Shown here one piece after another: positions 48,333 through 58,200 of a stretch of DNA of 64,000 bases. Every line of letters begins with the position of its first letter. Position 1 is the first letter of the stretch. The translations under genes and the position numbers were made by a program. The DNA comes from Leishmania mexicana MHOM/GT/2001/U1103 (Eukaryota; Euglenozoa; Kinetoplastea; Trypanosomatida; Trypanosomatidae), in contig NC_018324.1 of assembly GCF_000234665.1 (NCBI RefSeq), forward strand, positions 987,501-1,051,500, written 5' to 3'. The notes below the pieces were generated by a model. The model made no database searches and was not told where the DNA came from. It saw nothing but the letters and a program-made list of their open reading frames with translations.

Positions 48333-50495
48333 CTACATCACAAGAACATAGGAAGGCAGCGGTATCACAGCACCGTGAGTGGAGTTCACTTGCAATATGG
48401 AGGTTCCGCTAGACTCGGCAGACAACGGCTCGTCCATGCTGCCGTGGGTGGGACTTCCCCTCACCTCGTGCACATCAGAGGAGCTGTCCGCCCGCACCTC
48501 CAACGCCACAACTGCCGGGCTCCCGCTCTGGATGAGCATGCTAGTAACAATACCATCACGGCCTACGCCTCCGGCATTGGCACTCGAGAAAGTCATGAGC
48601 AGAGATGTTGGGTACGCACTGACGAGAGTGTCGCTGACGCGCAAGATCGCCTTTTCTATACCCTTGTTTACGTGAGAGAACCTCGGGACGGTGTCGCTGC
48701 TGATGCGGCTGTCGGCAGTGTTGCACTGCCCCGCAGCCGGTGCGGTGGTGACTACGCGGGTACACGACGAAGAGTCACCTTCGCCTGAGATGGAGCAAGA
48801 CGTGCGGTGATTGATTCGTACATACGGTAGCTGTAGCGCATCAGAAGTGCCCTCCCCGGCGCCGTGGGAGGGGTCCGCACTGAAAGCCTGCTGCTCATTT
48901 CCCACCCATGTTGGTGGTGCTGACAGGGCACCAGTGGCTGCGTCAACATTCGGCCCCATGCTGAGCAGGGTCGCAGCCCAGTGAACAGGCTGAAAGACAT
49001 AGGCTTCGGCTTTGTTGCGCAGAATCGGCCGACCCAGTACCCCGCATCCATCAATGCGCGCCGCCGTCGTGGCCACGTCGGCCCGGTTCACGCCACGCGT
49101 CAGTGGGACCCCGCATGAAAGCCACACTCCGGGGTTCGTTGTCTCCAGCAGCGTCCACGAGACACAGCAGTAGACGCGCACTACTCTAACACTTGAGTTC
49201 GACGACTCGAGCTCATGGGAGTGGGCACCGTACTTGATTGCTGCAGCGAAGGCTGCACCGCTGTCGCGGTCGTCGTCGTCCGTGATGGCATGCGGCTTTG
49301 CATTGTCTTGCAGACGTGGCACTTGCAACGGGTAGTAGGTGCTCTCCGTAGAGGCGTAGGGCGCCCGCAGCGTCGCGTAGGCCTTGGCGTCCAGCTGCCG
49401 GTGACCTTTTGTGGTCGCCGCAGCGTGATCCTGCGCCATGGATGCCTCATACTCTTCCTTTTTAGTTAGTGGCACCGTGGTGGGACAGCTGACTCGCCTT
49501 GTGTGTCCCAGACCCAACTGGCCACATGTGTTGTCCCCAAAGGCGTAAAGCAGCCCGTTGCGGAGCAGCACGAAGCTGTGTGCGTCTGCGGCAGCCACCT
49601 GTACCATATCTATCCCGAACAGCAGCGTAATAGCGCGAAATGTGGACTGCACGAGCACCGGGCGCGATCCGCCAAGCTGGCCGTGCGCACTGGTGCCACA
49701 CGCATAGACGCAGCGTCCAGACTGAGTGAGCATGAGCGTGTGGTGCGCACCGCACGCAACCTGCTTAATGTGCCGATCAGCCGGAGGTGGCACGTGCCGC
49801 CATGAAGCGGCCGAGTCACCACTCGGCGTGCTCTTTGCAGCAGCAGTGGGCGATCGGGTGCAGCAAGCGAGGGATGACGGTAGAGGTGCCAAGTCGATTG
49901 CAACCCGGTAATCCTTCAGACTGCTCAGCGGTGTATCGGTGTCCTCTTTGCTAAGGTGTTCCCTGTGCGCGCCGTCCGTCAGTGCACCCTCTCCGAATCC
50001 GGCAATCCGCCTGGGCGCGCTCAGCACTGGTTCCCTCGCGCCGCCAACGTTCTGCTCATCAGCGATACCGTCAGCGGCATCGTTGGACGACCACACAGAG
50101 CCGTCCCCGAGCTGGCCGTACATGTTGTCGTAGCCACAGCTGTAAACAGCCCCTGAAACAGTGCAGTACACAATGTGCGCCTCTCCAGCTGCGACATCGA
50201 CAACAGCCTCCCCGCCGCTCTCCAGCACCGAGACGTGTGCCTTGCTTGCTGCACCGTCCGCGGCAAAATGTGAGAGAAGCAGCAGCACACCATCGCTGCG
50301 GAGCAAAACAGAGTAGACGGCTTTGCAGAATGCTACCTTTTCGATCTTGCACAGCGGCATCCACGAGGCCGTGGGTGATGGTGACGCTTCCAAGAATGGA
50401 CGCAAAGCATCCGCAACGGGCTTCGCAGAGTCAGCAAGCGAGTACAGGGCCGCCTGCGTTGGCGTCGCAGCCGCTGTCGGTACAACGGCGAACAT
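48333..50495 (-). CDS. RCC1-repeat (beta-propeller) protein
   Basis: A 720-residue protein with at least three clear RCC1-type units: VAAGEAHIVYCTVSGAVYSC then GYDNMYGQLGDGS (about 101-133), a CGAHHTLMLTQSGRCVYACG then GQLGG unit near 237-268, and an AADAHSFVLLRNGLLYAFG then CGQLGLGH unit near 287-317. Weaker units probably complete a propeller; Ser/Ala-rich insertions separate the blades. RCC1 folds serve as Ran exchange factors or as general interaction platforms. Because most of the second half (from about 400) shows no repeats, I would not call it the Ran exchange factor. No signal peptide or membrane span. The ATG at 50495 is the first in frame. Confidence 0.78.
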   Translation of the reverse strand: MFAVVPTAAATPTQAALYSLADSAKPVADALRPFLEASPSPTASWMPLCKIEKVAFCKAVYSVLLRSDGVLLLLSHFAADGAASKAHVSVLESGGEAVVDVAAGEAHIVYCTVSGAVYSCGYDNMYGQLGDGSVWSSNDAADGIADEQNVGGAREPVLSAPRRIAGFGEGALTDGAHREHLSKEDTDTPLSSLKDYRVAIDLAPLPSSLACCTRSPTAAAKSTPSGDSAASWRHVPPPADRHIKQVACGAHHTLMLTQSGRCVYACGTSAHGQLGGSRPVLVQSTFRAITLLFGIDMVQVAAADAHSFVLLRNGLLYAFGDNTCGQLGLGHTRRVSCPTTVPLTKKEEYEASMAQDHAAATTKGHRQLDAKAYATLRAPYASTESTYYPLQVPRLQDNAKPHAITDDDDRDSGAAFAAAIKYGAHSHELESSNSSVRVVRVYCCVSWTLLETTNPGVWLSCGVPLTRGVNRADVATTAARIDGCGVLGRPILRNKAEAYVFQPVHWAATLLSMGPNVDAATGALSAPPTWVGNEQQAFSADPSHGAGEGTSDALQLPYVRINHRTSCSISGEGDSSSCTRVVTTAPAAGQCNTADSRISSDTVPRFSHVNKGIEKAILRVSDTLVSAYPTSLLMTFSSANAGGVGRDGIVTSMLIQSGSPAVVALEVRADSSSDVHEVRGSPTHGSMDEPLSAESSGTSILQVNSTHGAVIPLPSYVLVM

Positions 50496-52135
50496 GACCC
50501 GTACCGCGTGTCTAGTGATTCAAGTACAGAAGAAAAAATAGAGAGGAATTCCCAAAGGAGATGCGGGGAGAAAGGAAGGGATAGACGAGCTGCAGAGTCT
50601 TGTTGCCAATGCTCCTCCGCTATCGGTGCAGCGCACCTATCAATCCGTCGTGTTTTGTATGAGCTCTTGTCGAATACGTGAATGTGTGCGTGTGTGTGTG
50701 TGTGCACTCAGGGTTGCAAGAAAGGAAAAGAAACACGACGCTGTTGGCCTGATGGGGTAGAGAAAAGGGAAACAAGATCGCTCACGACGACGAGCCGCCC
50801 TGACAACAGCGAACGCGCTCTGGCCGTGTAGGAGCAGTCGTTAGTGTGCTCGTGGAGACCCGTGCGCTTTGCAGAGAAAGGAAATCGTGGCATTGAGGAG
50901 TCGGAGATAGTGCGTATGAAAAGCCAATGTTGTCGATTACACCGCAGCAGAAGAGCCCCGTGCGCTGCGTGCATGAGAGAGAAAGACCAGCATCTCTTGA
51001 AATCTGCGCTTCCACGGAAGACGACTAGGGCAGGTGGGGGGGGAGATGACAAGGTTCCGTTCTCGCTCTTCTTTCAGTTGCCCCTCACAACCCCCACAAA
51101 CGACTGGTTACGAATGTGAGGTGGAGCGCCCGCCGCCATGGACATGCAAAAGCGTTGCACTATATAGAGATACGGTGGACATACATAGGTGTGTATCATC
51201 GCTGACGCACTTATTAAAATTTAATGAGTTCGATAGGGTGAAGAGTGAGAGCTGTTGTCCTCGCTCCCCCTCAGGGGTGGCTGATGTGCACGTTTCCGCG
51301 CACACATAGGATGGAACGAAGCAGATGAAGGCGGAGCAGGCGCACAAAGCATGATCCCACCCCATCCCTCCCTCCTTCCTTCTCCGGGGTGCACATACAC
51401 GTATAGAGAACGCTACCTGTCTCACGGAGGAGAAGAGGATACGTTGTACTGAAGGGGTATAAAAGGGAAAGTAAAGAGCGCTGCGAGTTCGTGACACAAC
51501 ACACAGCACACACACAGAGTCATCCTCGCCCACACCGTGAATCGAAACCGCCGCTGAACCGGGTTGCTGTCCCACGGGAGGAGCGGAGAGGGCAATCACT
51601 CATCAGCAGCCGTCACCTCCAGAAAGAAGAATAACGACATCGTCTCCTGAGAATAGGCAGCGCCGCCCTCGCCCACTCCTGTCTCCATCACGAGACGCCA
51701 AATGCGGTACTCCATCATTACCACCACAGTCGCGTACGGTCAACCCCTAAACGCTCTCAACTCGCCGTCACTACACATCATCGCTGTCCTCCGCGCCCTC
51801 TCCTCTTGATCCTCCTCCTCTGCACACACACACGCAGAGATAGATAGACACATACACGCACGCTAGCATACAAAAGTCGGCATCAGGAAGAAGAAAAACA
51901 GGATGTTACCCTCCTCATCTTTGTCTTCTCTGGCAGCCTGTGGGCACGTTGCTGATGTCACCCCGGCACAAGGTAAAGGAGGGACAGTAGCGAGGAAAGA
52001 GAACGGCACGCGTGCTGCCCTCACTCACCCACGCACAACCAGCAACACCACACAAGCGCCAAGTGTGCTACGACCATGGGAAAAGGCAAGTCGAACTAAG
52101 GAAAAGAGAACACGTCAAAGGCGGACGCCTCACGG
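50496..52135. other. Intergenic region
   Basis: No gene recognised. Purine-rich on the + strand near 50540-50780 (5' side of the RCC1 gene in transcript orientation); mixed sequence elsewhere. Minus-strand frames such as 51108-51599 lack protein features. Confidence 0.55.
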
Positions 52136-53749
52136 CTACTCGGGGCGGCGACCACCTGCCTCGTACACCTTGAGCAGCCTCATAACGTCACCAACCAGAA
52201 AGAAGGAGCCGCACACGAACACCTGCGCCGGCTTTGAGGCGTCCTCGTTATCGCTGGCGGCCGGCAGAACGAGGTCAAGGATGTCCTCCAGCGCGGAGAA
52301 GGAGCGGGCACAAGGGAGGCAAGTCACCTCACGGTACATGTTGCGCCAGTGTTCGGTCGTGGCCACCATCTTTTCCCTCAGCTCACTCACCCTTCCGTCC
52401 GCATCACTGGGGTCGGCCGAGTGCGACGTCATGCGCGGGTTCGACACCTGTGCAATGATCACCTTGCAGAAGTGGGGCACGTAAGGCATGAAGGCTTTGA
52501 GAACACGCTTCGGATCGCGAGAGGTGTAGAAGACAAGCACGCGGCGCGGCGCCGGGTCCCTGGTGTGGGCGGCGCTGACGTCCAGGAACCACTGCGTAGC
52601 ACTGGAGATACTCTCAACGGTGTGCGCACCGTCGAGGTAGAAGGTGATGTTTGCGCCATCGTCGACCGCAGCGATCTGTGACCGGCCGGCGTAGGTCATG
52701 GACTGCAGCACGCTCTTCTCCACCTCGTCCAGTGGCAAGATGGGGGGAATGTTCGCAATACGTCGCGCCGCCATCAGCGCCAGCTTGCTGTCCTCTATGG
52801 CATGTACGCCACCGATAGCGAGCTTCGGCCAGCTGTGAATCGGCAGCATGTTCCGATCCAGCAGCACAAGCGGCGTGCCAATTTTTCGAGCGTGCTTCTC
52901 CAGTACTGGGCGCGTCTCTGGATGGTCCACCTGTGGTGCCGCAAAGCAGACCACGCCTGGCTTCATGATGCCAGCCTTCTCCGAAGCGATCTCCTGGATG
53001 GTATTGCCCAAGATTTCCATGTGGTCGTAGCCGAGGGACGTGATGATGCTTACCTCGGACGGGATTGTGTTGGTAGAGTCGATCCGGCCGCCGATGCCCG
53101 CCTCCATTACCGCCACCTCTACGCCCTCCTGCTCGAAGATATACAAGGAAAGGAGAAAGATAAAGCGAAAGAAGTTTGCTCGCGACGGTGAGGCGATGTC
53201 GCGGTCCAGTTGGCTGTCTGAGTACTGTAGCGCCTCGTACTTGTCCAGGAACTCGAAGAAATACTGCGCGTATGTGTTCTCGTCCAGCAGCCGGCCGTCT
53301 ACCACCGTCCGCTCACGCAAGTCTGTGAGGTGAGGGGAGGTGAAGAGGCCCACCTTGAAACCATACGCCTGCAGAAGGGCAGCAGTGTACGCGGAGGTGG
53401 TCCCCTTGCCCTTCGTGCCGGCAACGTGGACAAAGCGAATCCGCTCGAGTATGGGGGCAAACCCGAGCCGGTCAATAAAGCGCTTTGTCGTCTCGAAGCC
53501 GTCTGGGCACCTGTTCGGCCGCCGCCCCGTCATCCTCACGACAACCTCCATCGCATCCTTGAAGGACCGGTGGCGGCGCTTGGACACACCGGCAGTGGCG
53601 GAGGTGGTACCTTCACCTGCGCAGCCGTCCTCACCCAAGTTGTGCGCCACTACCCGTGACCGCGCGTGCTGCGGCGGTTGCGGCGGTGGGCTCGCCCTGC
53701 CTCCAGAGTCCGAAGCAAGCACGCCAGGATGGAGTGTCGACACAGGCAT
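52136..53749 (-). CDS. FPGS: Folylpolyglutamate synthase
   Basis: A 537-residue ATP-dependent ligase that adds glutamates to folates (and antifolates), keeping them in the cell. Start placed at MPVSTL because the preceding minus-strand sequence is a pyrimidine-containing leader ending TTAGCAG; the longer open frame to 54613 is spacer. Motifs: the Mur-ligase-type P-loop GTKGKGTTSAY (111-121), LFTSPHL with DLRER (135-147), MEAGIGGRIDSTN (215-227), SLGYDHMEILGNT and EIASEKAGIMKPG (238-265), and LDGAHTVES in the C-terminal domain. The first ~60 residues are low-complexity and may include a targeting region. Length and motif order fit the FolC/FPGS family well. In Leishmania this enzyme influences methotrexate sensitivity (established for the genus, not shown here). 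Confidence 0.93.
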   Translation of the reverse strand: MPVSTLHPGVLASDSGGRASPPPQPPQHARSRVVAHNLGEDGCAGEGTTSATAGVSKRRHRSFKDAMEVVVRMTGRRPNRCPDGFETTKRFIDRLGFAPILERIRFVHVAGTKGKGTTSAYTAALLQAYGFKVGLFTSPHLTDLRERTVVDGRLLDENTYAQYFFEFLDKYEALQYSDSQLDRDIASPSRANFFRFIFLLSLYIFEQEGVEVAVMEAGIGGRIDSTNTIPSEVSIITSLGYDHMEILGNTIQEIASEKAGIMKPGVVCFAAPQVDHPETRPVLEKHARKIGTPLVLLDRNMLPIHSWPKLAIGGVHAIEDSKLALMAARRIANIPPILPLDEVEKSVLQSMTYAGRSQIAAVDDGANITFYLDGAHTVESISSATQWFLDVSAAHTRDPAPRRVLVFYTSRDPKRVLKAFMPYVPHFCKVIIAQVSNPRMTSHSADPSDADGRVSELREKMVATTEHWRNMYREVTCLPCARSFSALEDILDLVLPAASDNEDASKPAQVFVCGSFFLVGDVMRLLKVYEAGGRRPE

Positions 53750-55218
53750 CCTGCTAATGTGCAGCGCACTGGAGGAGCACGCACAGGCGCCAAAATGAAA
53801 CGTGCAAAAGAGGTGCGAGCCTGGCGATCGAGTCACACAAGAGACGGACGAGAGCGCAATGGATGCACTCAAGCTGTGTCGCGAGACGTGAAGCTTCGTC
53901 GCCGGGGCAACGGTGGCAGCGGTGACCGCAGCAGCAGACTCAACAACGCAGCCAAAGAGTAGCGGAAACGCCTTCAAACAGCCGGCACCACGTAAGGTGG
54001 GACGTGCGTGTCTCGCACAGCTGAGAAGGAAGAGAGAGGAGCGAGAGCGAAGATTAACTAAACACTGGCGCATGGCACAGACACGCAGGGATGGTTGCTG
54101 CTTGTGCTTGACCGTCCTTCTAACTCCTGTGAACAATGATAAGCGGGCTGCACCTCTTTTTTGTGCGTCCTCGAGTACACCGCACACACACGCACAGCGA
54201 CTGCTGGGCGTGGGGGGGGGCGGAAGAAGATAAAAACGAAAGACAAGCGAAGAAAAAGCGACAATTGCCAAAGGGCAATGCGTAGCAGCGGTCGAGGAAG
54301 AGGAGAAGAGAGAGCTACAATATAAATATATAAATATAAATGAAGGCAATCCGCAAGTAGACGTCGCTGAAAGCGGAGAGAAAGATGCGAGAGATGTGAA
54401 GCGGCGGTAGAAGAGGAAGCGTGAAACCATGAGCGCAGCCGTCTCCTTCGCCGACGTGAGAGATAAGAGAACAAGGAAGGGAGGGAAGGTGTGAAGAGAA
54501 CAGGCTGTGTCACCAGCGGCACACACGCATCGCCCGGTAATCCAAAATACGGTGAGGCGTGCGCGACTGAGCCGCACGGCGCAGAAGAGGCCTGGACAGA
54601 AGGGCCGCGCCACAGCTTGGCTTCGCCTCCGCCCCCCGGTAAGGCGCTACTTTGGGGCTGGAGACGCTTAGGAAGCTCTGAAGTCAGACGGTAGACTTCC
54701 TCCCAACTACTGGCCGTCTTCCAAGCGAGGAGCCGGAGATGGTTCGCCAAAGGTGCGACGTAGCGGCGAAAGGGTAGCAAGTCGGACTGCGACATCGGCC
54801 GTGCTGGATGCAGCAGGAAGAGAGCCCCTTCGGTACGTATTGCCGTGTCGACGAGCGCCCGTTCGCGATGGGGCCCCCCACCCCCTCAGTTGGCGAGGCA
54901 CATGGATCCAACGGCGTGCGTGTGTGTGTGTGTGTGTTATCCGTTTGTTCAGCTCCCATGCGACGGGCACATGCAGCTATGATAAGCAGTACCTCTTTCG
55001 CAGACATCGACAATGATGGGACAAGGACGAGGACACACCTACATACACGGAGTTGGAAGCAGCAGCACTCAAAGCGAGACAGAGAAAGGGTGCAGCAACA
55101 CACGTGAGGCATGGCACAACAGCAAAACAGGAAACAGTATTATCCCAGACATCGTTGCTGCGGTGGTGACTATCCCTCTTTTGTGTTCTCCTTCCAGGTC
55201 TACCTCTCTCGCCGCCTC
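53750..55218. other. Intergenic region
   Basis: No gene recognised. Contains a TG run at about 54919-54937 and an AT-rich island near 54315-54345. The long minus-strand frame that continues from the FPGS gene up to 54613 has Ser/Phe/Leu-rich spacer composition with no motif. Confidence 0.6.
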
Positions 55219-58200
55219 CTAGCGGATGCGTTTGGTGCTGACGCGCTGCCCATCGTCGTACACCTCATCCACGTGCACGACGCAGACCTCAAAGCCACAG
55301 CGATGCAGGAGGTCGTTCACGGCGATCTGCGTCGTGCTCAATAAATCGCTGGGGCTCTTTACCTCCATCAGGCAGAAAGAGGTGCGCCGTACAGCAGAGC
55401 CACCCTCCACTGAGGGCTGAACGGCCGCATTGCTACAGTCACCACCGCCGCTGCCGCCAGTGCGCCAGAAGACCAAGTCGGGGAAGCCAGAAAACGCCAG
55501 TGGCACACCTTCCGTGACTGGACTGAGGTAAAGACACCGCANAAGCCGCCAAAGAGGCTCGAGGGGGATGGCACGTAGAATGTCGAGCAACGGCAGCGAC
55601 CCAACTGGCACCTTCCATGCCTCTGGAACGGCAAGCGTTGGGGCGCGGGAGGAGAGTGATGCGTCCGCGCTGTCCTTCACCGACTCTACCCTTTGCGCCT
55701 CTGCGTTCCGCTCCTGCCCCACCTGCCCAAGCGTAAGTGACGACGTCTCGGACTCAGTGGAGAGCAGTGGCGTTGCTGGCAAGGAAGACGCAATCAGCAC
55801 CAAGTCTCCTTCATTGGTCCCGCGGAAGTCCTCCTCCATCTTTGAGGTGTAGCTGTGGCGATGTAGGTCACAGCCGTCCTCATCTCGACTGCGTCGACGG
55901 CGTGCTCGCTCCTCATCCCTGCCGTAGCTCTTGTCATCCCCACGCTGAACTACGTGTGCTTCCTTACGCGGTGCTTCGACCCCTGCGTCTCGCCCTCGCG
56001 CCTTGAGATTGCTCGGCCTTGCCGCTTCGTCGGTGTTCCCTTCTACCTTGATGCGGGCACCGACATATGCTATCAGCTCCTCCCTCGTGCAGCGTTCCAG
56101 CTGCGCCAGGCGTGCCTCGATCAAGGCGCGTCGGCGCCATAGAAACTGAATAGGCGTGGTCAAATCGAGTGGGCCGTCCTGAAACGCAGAGAGCCAGAGC
56201 ACTTCGTGGGTCGGACAGGTCTGTGGCGGAGGCTGGTCGGACTCGTGGTCGCGTGCATTGACTGGGAAGCTGGCGAACGAGGGAGACACAGAGGGAAATG
56301 CCCAGTAGCAGTCCCACAAGAGAGTTCGAGCAAGACACGCAATCCACTGGCCCTCGCAGTGCGCGCCACACCAAACAGAGGTCACCGCCGCGCTACCGGC
56401 GTTGTCTCTCCTCTCGGTTTCTTTCTTAGCGAAGTCGGTCGTCAGCGTGTCTTTGCGCTTCCGATGCTGCCGATCAGCGGCAGGATTTGCGGCCGCGGCC
56501 GTCGTCCTCGAGACGCCGTTCCATCGACCCAGATAGTGCTGAAGAACAAGCAGCTCAACAGGCAATGCAGGGCGACACTGTGGGTTGAGCACACCACTCG
56601 GTGTCGTCGACTTTGCCGCTTCCGCGGCTCCGCCTGCTGATGCGCTTGAGAGTCCAGGACCTTGACCACTAGGTTCCCGCCAAAGCATGCGATCCAGCTT
56701 ATCTCGCACGCCGCCAACGTGGCGCACCGCCACGTCCACGAGACGACGCGTTGCAAACGCCAGATGCGCTGCTGGCGGAGTCCACTGACGCACTTTGCGG
56801 TGCGTCATTGCCAGCAGCCTTTCCAGTGTGAGCCGATCCTGTCGGCGGCAGTAACGGTCTCGCGCGTACTCCCACGCTGCGTGAAGCAACGCGAGCGAGT
56901 CAGCCGACGGTCTCTCTGCCGCAGATGGAGAGGTGCTGTTATCACCCGTGGCGAACGACGCAGAAGCAGCAGCAGCCCAGAGTACACGAAGCATGCGGCC
57001 GCGCCGCTGCACCTTTAGCGGCAACCCAGACTCGCTGGCCGGAGAGTGCTTGCCTGCAAGCACGTCACAGAGCGCAGCTGCTATAGAGTTGGGCATCGCA
57101 TCACACGGCAACCACTTGTCATTCGTCACGTCCCCGACGCCGTTGGAGACGGCGGCGGGTACCGAGCGCGCGTCGTCGACCGTGTGGCTCGCCAACTCAC
57201 GATACCCTGCCTGAGCCTCCGCCAGCACTGCGTAGGCCTCCGCGTAACGTTTTTGATTAGACATGTTCTGGGCCAGCCGCGCCAACCACTTCCCGCGCTT
57301 GTGCGGCTTGTAACGAAACGCATACGTGATTGGGGAAATGGGACAGCGAGCGGCGCTCACCGGCATGTGATGCAGCACAAAGATTGGCTCGTAGAGAAGG
57401 TGGTGCAAGCAGGCATTGGCGTCGTCGTACCGTCGCGCGCTCTGCAGGAGTGGAAACAAGAGCTCCAGGCATGCAAACCAGCGGTAAAGCGGCGTAAAAA
57501 TCAGAAGATGCTCGGCGTGGCATCCTTGCTGATAAACTAGTGACTCCAGCGATGTAGTCACCGATGACGTAAACTGCTTCGACAACGGCGCTGCTTCGGA
57601 GACGACGGGGGAAACAAGTGGGTGCATGGAACCGAAGTGTGTCGCCTTACCAGAGACCAAAGAGGCGGAGGCGGAGGCGGCAGTGCGCGCATGGTGTGGA
57701 TGCTGCTTCACTGCCGCCACACCCGCACGCACGGCGGCCATGACAGTGTCATACATGTGCGACACGAAGGTGCTGCTCTTTCCGCGATGGCGCTGCGCTG
57801 CGGTCACGGCGCCGTCAGTCACGTCGTACAGTTCGCGCTGAGTGGAGAGGGCCCGGCGGTATTCCTGCAGGCTGCCAGGACTAGAGAAGAGACACACATG
57901 CGGTGGAGTCGGCCACGCCTGGGTAGCCGTGCCATCCTCAGCAGCGCCAAAGTCCCAAAATGAGCGGGATGTGTGCACAATCGTATCCGTCAAATGTGAA
58001 TCGCAGTCCTTCGGCTCGCCTGAAGCATCAGGGCGAGGTTGACTCTCCGTCTTGTTGCCTGCTCGTCCATTAGAGGAGATGTCTCTGTACGGCTGTCCGC
58101 ATACACATGGCAATGGTGCCTTTGTCGCGTTTACTAGCCGTGGTGGCGAGCACCACCGTGGCAGAAGGGCATGCGCAACGCTCTCCTCGAAGGCCTTCGG

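Noticed and set aside
53750..54613. N-terminal extension of the folylpolyglutamate synthase (288 more residues)
   Set aside because: Spacer-like Ser/Phe/Leu-rich composition; an AG and leader-like sequence directly precede the ATG at 53749.
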